From positions 186,001-250,000 of the forward strand of contig JACPOK010000019.1 of NCBI GenBank assembly GCA_016191525.1: DNA of 64,000 nucleotides, read 5' to 3'. Below the pieces are notes generated by a model, which worked only from the letters and a program-made list of their open reading frames with translations, ran no database searches and was not told the origin of the DNA. This document shows positions 16,969 to 26,031 of this stretch, piece by piece. The first letter of the stretch is position 1; each line of letters starts with the position of its first letter. This DNA is from Burkholderiales bacterium. Its GTDB lineage: Bacteria > Pseudomonadota > Gammaproteobacteria > Burkholderiales > Burkholderiaceae_C. Made by a program: the position numbers and the translations under genes.

Positions 16969-18882
16969 ATGCAATACATGAAGTATCTCTTCGCACTCGT
17001 CGTGCTGGCCCTTCTTACCGCTTGCGGAGGCGGCGGGGGCAGTGCCGGTACTGTCACCGGTTCTTCAGCGCCATCGACGGCGACTGGTACGCCCACCTTG
17101 GTCGTGGACATGCGGGACGCGGCGGGTGCGAGCACCAATTCCGTTAGCGGCGCAGGCGCCACGACGGCGCGTGCAACGTTAAAGGATGCGAATGGCTTGC
17201 CGGCTGCAGGGGTGCTTGTCAAGTTCAGCGGAGATGCGACCCTCATTAAACTCACGCCGACCTCCGGCCAAGTGCTGACGGATGCCAACGGCGTCGCTGC
17301 GATCCAGGTTGCCCCTGCGTCCCTTACCGCGTCGGGAGCGGGCACACTCAACGTGACTGCTTCAGTGGGCGGAACTTCGCTTGCAAAGGCGTTTGACTTC
17401 CAGATGTCATCAGCGGGCGTCTCTTTGCAGACTCTCGATGTGGGAACCGGGTCTCTTGCTGCGTTTGGCAATCGCCCGATCTCCGTAATTGCCGCTATCA
17501 ACGGTGCCCCGGCTGCGAATACACCGATCCAGGTCACGTTCGCGGCGAGTTGCGGATTGGTAAATCCCGCGACCGTCACCACCGACTCCAACGGTCGCGC
17601 CGCAACGACGTACTCGGCCAACAGTGCCGCCTGTGCTGGAACCAATGTTACGTTGTCGGCATCTACGCCGGGTGCCGTCCCGCTGTCTGGCGTTATCTCG
17701 GTGCAGGCCCCACAAGCCACCAACATCCAATTCGTCTCGGCCACGCCCCAGCTCATTTTCCTGGCAGGCTCGGTGGGGCCCACGCAATCGCAGTTGGTGT
17801 TCAAGGTGGTTGACGCGGTGGGTACGGCGCTCCAGAACCAGTCCGTGCAACTCTCACTGGTCAACACGGGCCCGGGCGTTTCTCTGAACACGGTGGGAAA
17901 TACCCAACCGGTCACCATGACGTCCGACGCCACCGGGGCCGTGTCGCTCGCCGTGTTCTCCGGCACTGTGCCCACATCGGTCCAGGTGCGCGCCGTCCTG
18001 ACCGCGAACAACTCCGTATTCGCCAACTCCAATGTGCTGACGGTCGCGTCAGGTCGGCCTGTCCAGCGCGCTGCAAGTCTGTCCATTTCAAAGTTCGCCA
18101 TCGAAGGCTTCAACGTTGACGGCCCGGTGTCTGATTTCACTATGTCACTGGCGGATCGCCAAGGCAATCCGGTGCCCGACGGCACCCAGGTCAATTTTGT
18201 AGCCGAGGCGGGGGTAATGGTTCCCGCCGTCTGTGTGATATCAGGCGGCAGTTCGTCCTGCAAGGTCCAGATCCGCGCGCAGGGTACTCGGCCCGCGAAC
18301 GGCATCGTTTCGGTGTTGGCATATGTTCCTGGCGAAGAGGACTTCGTGGATGCCAATTTCAACAACGTCTACGACTTGGGCGAAAGTTTTACCGATATGG
18401 GCAACGCGTTCCGTGATGACAACGACAATGCCGTATTCGATACTGGCGAATTTTCGGTGCCGCGCACCGGCGCGGTGACGTGCGGCGGTTCTACCAATGG
18501 GCGCCCCAACACGTGCGACGGTGTCTGGGGCGCGGTGGATGTCCGAGCTCAGGCTAATATTGTATTTTCTACCTCCGGTGCCAATATCACCGGGTCACTT
18601 ACCAATGTAGTGGTGGGTACATCGACCCTCGGTTCGTTGGACGTAACGGTAAGCGATCTGAATGGCAACAGCATGCCGACCGGAAGCAATATTGGCATCC
18701 AAGTAATTTCAGCGAACAACAGCGGCTGTACCGCCGTACTTCCTTCGGCGGTGATTCCCAACACGCGCTTGCCGTTCCGCCAAACCGTTTCGACCTCCAA
18801 GTGCATCAACGGCGACCGCATCGTGATCACCGTGACCAGCCCGCTCGGCACACTGTCGTCCCAGGGCTTCACGGTACCGTAA
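16969..18882 (+). CDS. Ig-like-domain lipoprotein with EF-hand-like loops, pil-locus
   Basis: The 637-residue product has a lipoprotein signal with Cys19 (LLTACGGGGG) and then a series of beta-rich modules of about 100 residues with spaced DANG/DSNG/DATG turns, the pattern of bacterial Ig-like (Big_1/invasin-type) domains; I count about five. Residues 461-472 (D-x-N-x-N-x-V-x-D-x-x-E) and 483-494 (same spacing) each fit the EF-hand calcium loop. Cys pairs suggest disulfides. It lies 33 bases after pilQ and 11 before aroK, so it is probably co-transcribed with the pilus genes. Its composition is lower in GC than its neighbours (50% in bases 18541-18600 by count). Function unknown; a surface or pilus-associated calcium-dependent role is inference. 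Confidence 0.85.
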   Translation: MQYMKYLFALVVLALLTACGGGGGSAGTVTGSSAPSTATGTPTLVVDMRDAAGASTNSVSGAGATTARATLKDANGLPAAGVLVKFSGDATLIKLTPTSGQVLTDANGVAAIQVAPASLTASGAGTLNVTASVGGTSLAKAFDFQMSSAGVSLQTLDVGTGSLAAFGNRPISVIAAINGAPAANTPIQVTFAASCGLVNPATVTTDSNGRAATTYSANSAACAGTNVTLSASTPGAVPLSGVISVQAPQATNIQFVSATPQLIFLAGSVGPTQSQLVFKVVDAVGTALQNQSVQLSLVNTGPGVSLNTVGNTQPVTMTSDATGAVSLAVFSGTVPTSVQVRAVLTANNSVFANSNVLTVASGRPVQRAASLSISKFAIEGFNVDGPVSDFTMSLADRQGNPVPDGTQVNFVAEAGVMVPAVCVISGGSSSCKVQIRAQGTRPANGIVSVLAYVPGEEDFVDANFNNVYDLGESFTDMGNAFRDDNDNAVFDTGEFSVPRTGAVTCGGSTNGRPNTCDGVWGAVDVRAQANIVFSTSGANITGSLTNVVVGTSTLGSLDVTVSDLNGNSMPTGSNIGIQVISANNSGCTAVLPSAVIPNTRLPFRQTVSTSKCINGDRIVITVTSPLGTLSSQGFTVP

Positions 18883-18893
18883 GCCGCTCCGCC

Positions 18894-19421
18894 GTGGTCA
18901 GACTGGCGCTCGTCGGCCTGCCCGGCAGCGGCAAATCCACCGTCGGGCGGCAACTCGCCCGGCGGCTGGAGCTTCCCTTTTCAGATTCCGACCATGCGAT
19001 CGAACAGCGGCTTGGCTGCTCCATTCGCGAGTACTTCGAGCGTGAAGGCGAAACCGCCTTCCGCGATGTCGAAGAGGCGGTCATCCATGAGCTGATGCAG
19101 GCGGGCACGGGCGTCGTCGCGACCGGCGGTGGTGCCGTGCTGCGCCCATTGAACCGGCAGCGGCTGCACGCGGCGGGGCACGTCATCTACCTGCATTCGA
19201 CGCCCGAGGAGGCTTTCCGGCGGGTCCGGCATGACAGCAACCGCCCCCTGCTGCAGGTGGACGACCCGCTGGGGCGCCTGCGTGACCTGCATGCGCAGCG
19301 TGATCCGCTGTACCGGGAGACGGCGCATTTCGTCATCGAGACGGGCCGGCCTTCCGTACCCACGCTGGTCAACATGATCCTCATGCAGCTGGAACTCGCC
19401 GGCGTGCTGCCGGCTTCCTGA
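18894..19421 (+). CDS. aroK: shikimate kinase AroK
   Basis: AroK phosphorylates shikimate at the 3-hydroxyl in the chorismate pathway. With GTG at 18894 the product is 175 residues, the family norm. Walker A is GLPGSGKST (8-16); the shikimate-binding Asp is in FSDSDHAIE; GGGAVL and the lid-type NRPLL follow. A longer reading back to 18801 would sit inside the lipoprotein gene and has no homology. No strong ribosome site is seen; translation may be coupled to the upstream gene, whose stop is 11 bases away. The pilQ-aroK-aroB order is widely conserved in proteobacteria. Confidence 0.93.
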   Translation: MVRLALVGLPGSGKSTVGRQLARRLELPFSDSDHAIEQRLGCSIREYFEREGETAFRDVEEAVIHELMQAGTGVVATGGGAVLRPLNRQRLHAAGHVIYLHSTPEEAFRRVRHDSNRPLLQVDDPLGRLRDLHAQRDPLYRETAHFVIETGRPSVPTLVNMILMQLELAGVLPAS

Positions 19422-19465
19422 GCACGGGCCGGAGTACGCCCGGCGGCCGCCATTAAACTTGGGGC

Positions 19466-20563
19466 ATGGCCACCACACTCCCCACCCACCAGGTGAAGAT
19501 CAACCTGGGCGAGCGCAGCTACCCGATCGAAGTGGGCAGCGGCCTGCTGGACAACCCGGCGACCTGGGCGTCCACGCCGGCCGCGGCCACGGCCCTCATC
19601 GTCACCAACACCACGGTCGCCCCGCTGTACGCCCGGCGGCTCGTCCAGGCGCTCCAAGCGCGGTACAAGGCTGTCCATACCGTTGAACTGCCCGACGGCG
19701 AAGAGCACAAGAACTGGCAGACGCTCAACCTGGTCTTCGACAAGCTGCTGGGGCAGGGCAGCGACCGCAAGACGGTGCTGTTCGCGCTGGGTGGCGGCGT
19801 GGTGGGCGACATGGCGGGCTTTGCAGCGGCCAGCTACATGCGCGGCGTGCCCTTCATCCAGGTGCCCACCACGCTGCTGGCGCAGGTGGATTCCTCGGTG
19901 GGCGGCAAGACTGCGATCAACCATCCGATGGGCAAGAACATGATCGGCGCCTTCTACCAGCCGCAGCTGGTGGTGTGCGACATCGATACGCTGGCCACGC
20001 TGCCGCCGCGCGAGCTGAGCGCGGGCCTGGCCGAAGTGATCAAGTACGGCCCCATCGCCGACATGCAGTTCCTGGCCTGGATCGAAAGCCATATCGATTC
20101 ATTGCTCGCGGGCGATCCCGCGGCGCTGGCCCATGTCGTGGTTCGCAGCTGTGAGATCAAGGCAGGGGTGGTGGGTCAGGACGAGCGCGAGGCGGGCCTG
20201 CGGGCGATCCTGAATTTCGGCCACACCTTCGGCCACGCTATCGAGGCGGGGCTGGGCTACGGCAAGTGGCTGCACGGCGAGGCCGTGGGCTGCGGCATGG
20301 TGATGGCGGCGCAGCTGTCCCTTCGCCTGGGCCTGGTGGACGCGCCTTTCGCCGACCGGCTCACGGCGTTGCTGCGCAAGGCGCGGCTGCCCGTGGTCGG
20401 GCCGAGGCTGGGGGCGCAGCGCTACCTTGAACTGATGCGGGTGGACAAGAAGGCCGAGGCGGGCGAGATCAAATTTGTCGTCCTCGACGGTCCTGGCAAA
20501 GCCATTGTGCGCGGCGCGCCGGATGCGCTGGTGCGCGAGGTCATCGAGCAATGCTGTGAATAG
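19466..20563 (+). CDS. aroB: 3-dehydroquinate synthase AroB
   Basis: AroB converts DAHP to 3-dehydroquinate, using NAD and a divalent metal, in the second step of the shikimate pathway. The 365-residue product has the NAD-binding [13 protein letters not shown], the substrate-binding KTAINHP and [10 protein letters not shown] motifs, and metal ligands in [19 protein letters not shown] and LHGEAV. The start is ATG at 19466. It overlaps dgt by 8 bases at its end. Confidence 0.96.
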   Translation: MATTLPTHQVKINLGERSYPIEVGSGLLDNPATWASTPAAATALIVTNTTVAPLYARRLVQALQARYKAVHTVELPDGEEHKNWQTLNLVFDKLLGQGSDRKTVLFALGGGVVGDMAGFAAASYMRGVPFIQVPTTLLAQVDSSVGGKTAINHPMGKNMIGAFYQPQLVVCDIDTLATLPPRELSAGLAEVIKYGPIADMQFLAWIESHIDSLLAGDPAALAHVVVRSCEIKAGVVGQDEREAGLRAILNFGHTFGHAIEAGLGYGKWLHGEAVGCGMVMAAQLSLRLGLVDAPFADRLTALLRKARLPVVGPRLGAQRYLELMRVDKKAEAGEIKFVVLDGPGKAIVRGAPDALVREVIEQCCE

Positions 20564-21698
20564 CAGCCTGGCTGCCTGGGCTTGCGACCCGTCGCGATCG
20601 CGCGGCAGGCGGCATCCTGAAGAGGCCGCGCCCACGCGCACCGAGTTCCAGCGCGACCGCGATCGCATCGTCCACTCCACCGCCTTCCGCCGGCTGGTGT
20701 ACAAGACGCAGGTTTTCCTCAACCATGAAGGCGACCTGTTCCGCACCCGGCTGACCCATTCGCTGGAAGTCGCGCAACTGGGGCGCTCCATTGCCCGGGC
20801 GCTCAGGCTCAATGAAGACCTGGTCGAGGCCATCGCGCTGGCCCATGACCTCGGCCACACGCCGTTCGGCCACGCCGGGCAAGACGCGCTGGACGACTGC
20901 ATGGCGGGGCAGGGCGGATTCGAGCACAACCTGCAAAGCCTGCGCGTCGTGGACGAGCTGGAGGAGCGCTACCCCGCCTTCAATGGCCTGAACCTGACCT
21001 TTGAAGCGCGCGAAGGCGTGCTCAAGCATTGCTCGCGGGCCAACGCCCTGCAGCTGGAGGCTGCCGAGCCGGGGGGGGTGGGCCGGCGCTTCATCGAGCG
21101 CACCCAGCCGGGGCTGGAGGCGCAGCTGTGCAACCTGGCGGACGAGATTGCCTACAACGCGCACGATATCGACGACGGCGTGCGCTCGGGCCTGATCACG
21201 CTGGAGCAGCTGGAGGAAGTGGAGCTGTTCGGGCAGTTCCGGCGCGAAGCGCTCGCCGCGCACCCGCTGCTGCAGGGCCGCCGGCTGCTGTACGAATCCA
21301 TACGCCGCATGCTCAGCGCACAGGTCTATGACGTCATCGCCGCGACCGCCGCGGCCGTCGCGGCTGCGGGACCGGGCAGCGCAGACGCGGTGCGCGCCCT
21401 GCCGCCGCTGGTGATGTTCGGTGAAGCAATGCGCGACGGCTCCACGCGGCTCAAGCGCTTCCTGCACGCCAACCTGTATCGCCATCCGCAGGTGGAAGAA
21501 ATGACACGCACGGCCCGCCGGGTGGTGCGCGAGCTGTTCGCGGCCTATCTCGCGCAGCCTTCGCTCATGCAATCCGGGTTCGCGGGCCGGCCGGACACGG
21601 CGCGCGCCGTCGCCGACTACATCGCGGGCATGACCGACCGCTTCGCCGCGCGCGAGCATGAGCGCCTCACCGGGCTGAAGCTGCTGCCTTCCGCGTGA
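20556..21698 (+). CDS. dgt: deoxyguanosinetriphosphate triphosphohydrolase-like protein (HD domain)
   Basis: Member of the dGTPase family, which splits dNTPs into nucleoside and triphosphate. The 380-residue product has the HD metal ligands H ([11 protein letters not shown]), HD ([12 protein letters not shown]) and a distal D ([14 protein letters not shown]). A shorter N-terminus with [20 protein letters not shown] spacing ([13 protein letters not shown]) and this length place it in the type-2 dGTPase-like group. The start is GTG at 20556, within the end of aroB. A run of eight G at 21071-21078 lies in the frame but the frame is intact. The aroB-dgt order is common in betaproteobacteria. Confidence 0.93.
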   Translation: MNSSLAAWACDPSRSRGRRHPEEAAPTRTEFQRDRDRIVHSTAFRRLVYKTQVFLNHEGDLFRTRLTHSLEVAQLGRSIARALRLNEDLVEAIALAHDLGHTPFGHAGQDALDDCMAGQGGFEHNLQSLRVVDELEERYPAFNGLNLTFEAREGVLKHCSRANALQLEAAEPGGVGRRFIERTQPGLEAQLCNLADEIAYNAHDIDDGVRSGLITLEQLEEVELFGQFRREALAAHPLLQGRRLLYESIRRMLSAQVYDVIAATAAAVAAAGPGSADAVRALPPLVMFGEAMRDGSTRLKRFLHANLYRHPQVEEMTRTARRVVRELFAAYLAQPSLMQSGFAGRPDTARAVADYIAGMTDRFAAREHERLTGLKLLPSA

Positions 21699-22906
21699 TG
21701 AGGCGCATCGAACCGGCGACATGGGTCGTTCTCGCGGGCGTGGCCGCGGCGCTGCACGTGGGCAAGCTGCCGCCGGCGCTTCCGGTGCTGCGCGATGCCT
21801 TGGGCATCACCCTGCTTGAAGCCGGCTTCGCGCTTTCGCTGGTCCAGCTGGCCGGCATGACGCTGGGGCTGGCCGTCGGCCTGGCCGCCGATGCACTGGG
21901 TCTGAGGCGCACGCTGCTTTGCGGGCTTTCCGTGCTCGCATGCGCCAGCATCCTTGGCGGCTGGGCCCGCGAGCCGTGGCAGCTGCTGTCGCTGCGCGCG
22001 TTTGAGGGGCTGGGGTTCCTGCTCGCATCGATGCCGGCGCCGGGCTTGATCCGGCGCTTGGTCACGCCCGCCCGGCTCAATGCGGCGCTCGGAGCCTGGG
22101 GCGCCTACATGCCGCTGGGCACGGCTTTGTCCTTGCTGCTGGGCCCCGCGGTCATCACGGTGGCCGGCTGGCAGGCCCTGTGGTGGCTGCTGGGCGTGGT
22201 GGCGCTGATGGCTGCTGCAGCCGTCGCATACGCCGTGCCACCGGACGGGGCGCGCGCGGTGATGACTTCGTCCACGGCCGGCCCACAGTGGCTGCTGCGC
22301 CTGCGGCTGACGTTGTCGGCCCGCGCCTGCTGGCTGGTCGCGCTGTGTTTTGCGGCGTATTCCAGCCAGTGGCTGGCGGTGATCGGCTTCCTGCCATCGG
22401 TGTACGCCGACGCGGGCTGGGCGGGCACCGCTGCGGCGTTTGCCACGGCGCTGGTGGCGGCGGTGAACATGATCGGCAATATCGCGTCGGGCCGCCTGCT
22501 GCAGCGCGGTGTGGCGCCGTCCACGCTTTTGGGGTGGGGCTTTGCCGCCATGGGGGTGGGCGCGGTGGTCGCATTCGCACCGCTGCAAGGGCTGTCGGGC
22601 CCGGGCGTCACGGCCTTGCGCTATGGCGCCGTCGTTGCGTTCTCGATGTTAGGCGGCATGATTCCGGGCACGCTGTTTTCGCTGGCCGTGCGCGTCGCGC
22701 CTGGCGAGGGCACGGTCTCAACAACCGTCGGCTGGATGCAGCAGTGGTCTTCGCTCGGGCAGTTCGCCGGCCCGCCCCTGGTGGCATGGCTGGCCGTGCA
22801 CGCCGGTGGCTGGCAATGGACCTGGGCTGCCACGGGTACGTGTTCGATAATCGGCCTGGTGCTGGCCGGTGCGATTGCCCGGTTGCTGCGCGGCGCGCGC
22901 CCATAG
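21698..22906 (+). CDS. MFS transporter (CynX/NimT-like)
   Basis: A 402-residue membrane protein with twelve predicted helices in two halves of six. The loop between helices 2 and 3 has a relaxed MFS motif (GLAADALGLRRTLL), and the second half begins after a short cytoplasmic loop near 190-205. The sequence resembles the cyanate/nitroimidazole-type MFS group, but the substrate cannot be read from sequence. The ATG at 21698 overlaps the dgt stop (TGATG); a GTG one codon earlier is also possible. It probably belongs to the aroK-aroB-dgt transcript. Confidence 0.88.
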   Translation: MRRIEPATWVVLAGVAAALHVGKLPPALPVLRDALGITLLEAGFALSLVQLAGMTLGLAVGLAADALGLRRTLLCGLSVLACASILGGWAREPWQLLSLRAFEGLGFLLASMPAPGLIRRLVTPARLNAALGAWGAYMPLGTALSLLLGPAVITVAGWQALWWLLGVVALMAAAAVAYAVPPDGARAVMTSSTAGPQWLLRLRLTLSARACWLVALCFAAYSSQWLAVIGFLPSVYADAGWAGTAAAFATALVAAVNMIGNIASGRLLQRGVAPSTLLGWGFAAMGVGAVVAFAPLQGLSGPGVTALRYGAVVAFSMLGGMIPGTLFSLAVRVAPGEGTVSTTVGWMQQWSSLGQFAGPPLVAWLAVHAGGWQWTWAATGTCSIIGLVLAGAIARLLRGARP

Positions 22907-22909
22907 AAT
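22904..22909 (+). promoter_or_regulatory. possible -10 box before the 22944 gene
   Basis: TAGAAT followed by C; its first three bases are the stop codon of the MFS gene. It lies 35 bases before the next start. TTGCTG at 22883-22888 is a possible -35, but only 15 bases away. Confidence 0.35.
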
Positions 22910-22943
22910 CCGACAATGCGGCGCCCGTCCGCGTGGAGAATGA

Positions 22944-23591
22944 ATGAGTTTCCTCGACCAGCTTAAATCGCAGGCCAACTCCCTGCAAAGCCGGCAAGGC
23001 GAGCAGCAGCAGGGGCTGCTCGCCAGTACGCAGCAGACCGAGATGGCGTGCAACATGGTCTCCCAGTACCTCAAGGACCTCGTGCGGCAGCTCAATGTGA
23101 TCGAGCCCGACGGGCCCGCCCTGGCGCTGGACAGCAAGGTTCCGTGGCCGCCCATGAAGCTCACGGCCTTCCAGGCCGATTCGCGCAAGAAGACGCTGCG
23201 TGACCGGGAAGTCTTCGACTACATCGCCATCGGCTGGCGGATCCTTCCCCGCGCCGGTGCGCCGGTGACTGGCAGCGTCAGCGCCAATTTCCTGCCCGAC
23301 CTGCAGCGGCTTGAAGCGCGGCTGGCGGCCGGCTGGGTCCAGCACGAGCGGCATGAGCAGCGCCATCCGGAGAAAAACACGCTGCAGCTGGTGCGCTTCG
23401 ACTACACGACCGAAAGCCGCGGCAACGTGCGCGTGACGCCCGACCACGACAAGGGCATGCTGGCCGTGCGGCTGGCCAATCTCAGCGGCCTGGAAATACA
23501 GAACACGATGTTGCCTGTGTCGCAGGTGCAGACGGCGACGCTCGACGAGCTTGCCAAGCTGATCGTCGGCCAGCCCAGCCGGTTCATCTGA
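22944..23591 (+). CDS. conserved protein of unknown function
   Basis: I do not recognise a named family. The 215-residue product is soluble, with a helical Gln-rich N-terminus (residues 1-45, MSFLDQLKSQANSLQSRQ), then a mixed alpha/beta body with no Cys pairs, nucleotide motifs or signal peptide. It has a basic centre (ADSRKKTLRDREVFDY) and ends in VGQPSRFI. I recall similar proteins only from Burkholderiales. It is 1 base from the next gene, which implies co-transcription with the DUF1415 and methyltransferase genes. Confidence 0.8.
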   Translation: MSFLDQLKSQANSLQSRQGEQQQGLLASTQQTEMACNMVSQYLKDLVRQLNVIEPDGPALALDSKVPWPPMKLTAFQADSRKKTLRDREVFDYIAIGWRILPRAGAPVTGSVSANFLPDLQRLEARLAAGWVQHERHEQRHPEKNTLQLVRFDYTTESRGNVRVTPDHDKGMLAVRLANLSGLEIQNTMLPVSQVQTATLDELAKLIVGQPSRFI

Positions 23592-23592
23592 A

Positions 23593-24147
23593 ATGGACGC
23601 ACCGGCTGCCGATGTCCTGCGGGATACCCGCGGCTGGCTTGAGAAAGCAGTGATCGGCCTGAACCTGTGCCCGTTCGCCAAGGCTGTCTACGTCAAGGGG
23701 CAGGTTCATTTCGCGGTGAGCGCCGCAGGCAGCGCGCGGGAACTGCTGGAGGACATGGCCTCGGAACTCGATGCGCTTGCCGCGAGCGACCCGGCCGTGT
23801 GTGAAACCACGCTGCTGATCGCACCGCACTGCCTGCGCGATTTCCTGGCCTTCAACGATTTCCTGGGGCAGGCGGAGCGCCTGGTGCGCAAGCGCGGTCT
23901 GGAAGGCGTGGTGCAGCTGGCCAGTTTCCATCCCGCTTACCAGTTCGCCGACAGCGAGGCAGGCGACATGGCGAACTTCACCAACCGGTCGCCATGGCCG
24001 GTCGTGCACCTGTTGCGCGAGGCGAGTGTAGAGCGCGCCGTGGAGGCCATGCCCGATCCGGCCGCGATCTACGAGGCCAACATGGCGACGTTGCGCCGCC
24101 TGGGACCTGCCGGCTGGGCGGCGCTGGGCGTCGGGCCCTCGACATGA
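23593..24147 (+). CDS. DUF1415 family protein
   Basis: The 184-residue product matches the DUF1415 pattern: WLEKAVIGLNLCPFAK near the N-terminus with a conserved Cys, ETTLLIAPH in the middle, FNDFLG, and the block QLASFHPAYQFADS followed by NFTNRSPWPVVHLLRE. The reaction is not known. Conserved Cys, His and acidic residues would allow metal binding, but this is inference. Its stop overlaps the methyltransferase start by 4 bases. Confidence 0.88.
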   Translation: MDAPAADVLRDTRGWLEKAVIGLNLCPFAKAVYVKGQVHFAVSAAGSARELLEDMASELDALAASDPAVCETTLLIAPHCLRDFLAFNDFLGQAERLVRKRGLEGVVQLASFHPAYQFADSEAGDMANFTNRSPWPVVHLLREASVERAVEAMPDPAAIYEANMATLRRLGPAGWAALGVGPST

Positions 24148-24995
24148 AAGCCAACACTTCCAGGGCCGCGCCCGATGCCGACATCCGCCCCGGGCAATCG
24201 GTGGAGCTGCTCAAGCACCTGCATATCCTCACCCGTGATGGCCAGCTCAACCAGGATTCCAGGCGCAAGCTCAAGCAGGTCTATCACCTGGTGCAGTTCA
24301 TCGAGAAATTGCTCGGGGAGGTGGCCGAGGAGCACGAGCCCACGCTGGCGGACCATGGCGCGGGCAAGTCCTACCTGGGCTTCATCCTCTACGACCTTTT
24401 CTTCAAGGAGCGCGCGGGCGGCCATATCTACGGCGTCGAGACCCGGGCGGAACTGGTGGCCAGGTCAGCCGAACTGGCGCAGCGCCTGGGGTTCGCGCGG
24501 ATGTCGTTCCTGAACGTCAGTGCAGCCGATGCGGCGGATGCGGCGCAGTTGCCTGCGCAGATCGACGTTGTCACTGCATTGCATGCCTGCGATACCGCGA
24601 CAGACGACGCCATTGCCTTCGGCCTGCGCAAACAGGCGCGCTCCATGGTCTTGGTGCCGTGCTGCCAGGCGGAGGTGGCCGCGTCGCTGCGCCAGAACAA
24701 GGCGCTCGCATTGGCGCGCACACCGCTGGCTGAACTCTGGCGCCACCCGTTGCACACGCGTGAGATGGGCAGCCAGCTCACCAACGTCCTGCGTTGCCTC
24801 TATCTCGAGGCCATGGGCTATCAGGTCACGGTGACGGAACTGGTGGGCTGGGAGCACAGCCTGAAGAACGAACTGATCCTGGCGCGCTACACGGGCCAGA
24901 AAAAGCGAAGCGCAGCCGAGCGCCTGCGCGCCATCCTTGCGGAATTTGGCTTGCAGGCGATCGAGCCGCTGCGCTTTCCGGCGCTGGCCAATTAG
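24144..24995 (+). CDS. SAM-dependent methyltransferase, METTL25/RRNAD1-like
   Basis: A 283-residue class I methyltransferase. The N-terminal third is helical (KLKQVYHLVQFIEKLL), followed by the SAM-binding motif DHGAGKSYLGFILY (near residue 72), an acidic post-motif VETRAEL, a D/N region ALHACDTATDDAI and the characteristic PCCQ (near 173). The HACDTAT and PCCQ combination is that of the Methyltransf_32 group (METTL25, RRNAD1). Substrate is unknown. The ATG at 24144 overlaps the DUF1415 stop. The 3' end overlaps the convergent small membrane gene by 4 bases. Confidence 0.85.
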   Translation: MKANTSRAAPDADIRPGQSVELLKHLHILTRDGQLNQDSRRKLKQVYHLVQFIEKLLGEVAEEHEPTLADHGAGKSYLGFILYDLFFKERAGGHIYGVETRAELVARSAELAQRLGFARMSFLNVSAADAADAAQLPAQIDVVTALHACDTATDDAIAFGLRKQARSMVLVPCCQAEVAASLRQNKALALARTPLAELWRHPLHTREMGSQLTNVLRCLYLEAMGYQVTVTELVGWEHSLKNELILARYTGQKKRSAAERLRAILAEFGLQAIEPLRFPALAN

Positions 24996-25168
24996 TTGGC
25001 CGGCGGATCCTTCTGGCGGGTGCGGCTGACGCCGCTGAAGATGCCGATGCCCAGCAGCACCAGCACACCGATGCCGATATAGAGCTGCGGCACCCCGGCC
25101 ACCAGGGCGGCCCAGATCAGGCCGGCCATGAAGATCATGAAACCGATGATGTAAAGCGCGAAGGACAT
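24992..25168 (-). CDS. small two-helix membrane protein, 58 residues
   Basis: A short gene with a good ribosome site (GGGAGAAC, 5 bases before ATG at 25168). The product has two hydrophobic helices (about 4-22 and 27-45) separated by a short loop with PQL, then a hydrophilic tail SRTRQKDPPAN. No family name recognised. The longer frame to 25243 adds only a basic, non-conserved segment. It lies alone on the minus strand beside the RAYT element. Confidence 0.7.
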   Translation of the reverse strand: MSFALYIIGFMIFMAGLIWAALVAGVPQLYIGIGVLVLLGIGIFSGVSRTRQKDPPAN

Positions 25169-25269
25169 GAAGTTCTCCCGTTGTTGTCGTGCATGCATCT
25201 TGTGGCGCGCCCACTGCGCAGCTTGTCGGCGCCCTGCCCGCACGAGCGTCGGATGACCCGCCCTTAATG

Positions 25270-25289
25270 GGGGTCAGATTCCAATTAAT
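25270..25289 (+). repeat. left inverted repeat of RAYT unit
   Basis: GGGGTCAGATTCCAATTAAT, 8 bases before the transposase start. An extra G on the left makes a run of five. Confidence 0.9.
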
Positions 25290-25297
25290 ATCGCCGC

Positions 25298-25993
25298 ATG
25301 GCACGCCTTCCCCGTCTGACCCTTCCCGGTTATCCCCACCACGTCATCCAGCGCGGGAACAACCGGCAGGCCATCTTCACGGGCACGGCCGACTACGAAA
25401 CGCTGCTGGCGATGCTCCACGAGAACGCCGTGAAGTTCGGTGTGGCGGTGCACGGCTACGTGCTGATGAGCAATCACTTTCACCTGCTGGCGACGCCGGA
25501 GACCGTGGAAGGCCTCCCGTTGATGATGCAGGCGGTCGGCCGGCGCTACGTCCGCCATTTCAACCAGTACCAAGCCCGCAGCGGCACGTTGTGGGAGGGC
25601 CGCTACAAGTCCACGCTGATCCAGGCCGAGCGGCATCTGCTGGCCTGCATGGTCTACATGGACCTCAATCCGGTGCGCGCCGGCATGGTGCCGGAAGCCC
25701 GCGACTACCCTTGGTCCAGCCATGCGCACTACATCGGGTTGAAGGCCGACAGGCTGGTCGAGCCGCATCCGCTGTACTGGGAGCTGGGCAACACGCCGTT
25801 CGCCAGGGAGGCGGCTTATGCGGATATGGTGAGGGCGGGTGTGTCGTCGCAACAGCGGGACGCGTTGACGCAATCGGCGCTCAAGGGCTGGGCGCTCGGC
25901 GAGGCGGACTACGTTGCAGACCTGCAGGAGCGGACGCGCCGCCGGGTGAGCAAGGGGCGGGCGGGGCGGCCAGCCAGGCTACCAAAGCCTTGA
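25298..25993 (+). CDS. REP-associated tyrosine transposase (Y1/HUH, RAYT)
   Basis: A 231-residue single-strand transposase of the IS200-like Y1 superfamily. N-terminal PGYPHHVIQRGNNRQ is typical of RAYTs; the HUH metal motif is in LMSNHFHLLATP (near residue 52), and the later block ARSGTLWEGRYKS plus CMVYMDLNPVRAGMV carries the conserved tyrosine and aromatic residues. The C-terminal 60 residues are basic (RRRVSKGRAGRPA), fitting hairpin-DNA binding. RAYTs act on REP-type palindromes; here the gene is framed by perfect inverted repeats. It inserts between a convergent gene pair and gltB. Confidence 0.93.
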   Translation: MARLPRLTLPGYPHHVIQRGNNRQAIFTGTADYETLLAMLHENAVKFGVAVHGYVLMSNHFHLLATPETVEGLPLMMQAVGRRYVRHFNQYQARSGTLWEGRYKSTLIQAERHLLACMVYMDLNPVRAGMVPEARDYPWSSHAHYIGLKADRLVEPHPLYWELGNTPFAREAAYADMVRAGVSSQQRDALTQSALKGWALGEADYVADLQERTRRRVSKGRAGRPARLPKP

Positions 25994-26031
25994 TCTGTCC
26001 CCTATTATGATCTCTGACTCAATGTACTTCG

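Noticed and set aside
14698..18365. Long antisense frames opposite pilQ (749 codons) and the Ig-like lipoprotein gene (606 codons)
   Set aside because: Both mirror real genes with signal sequences and conserved domains; the antisense products show no motifs and no ribosome sites.
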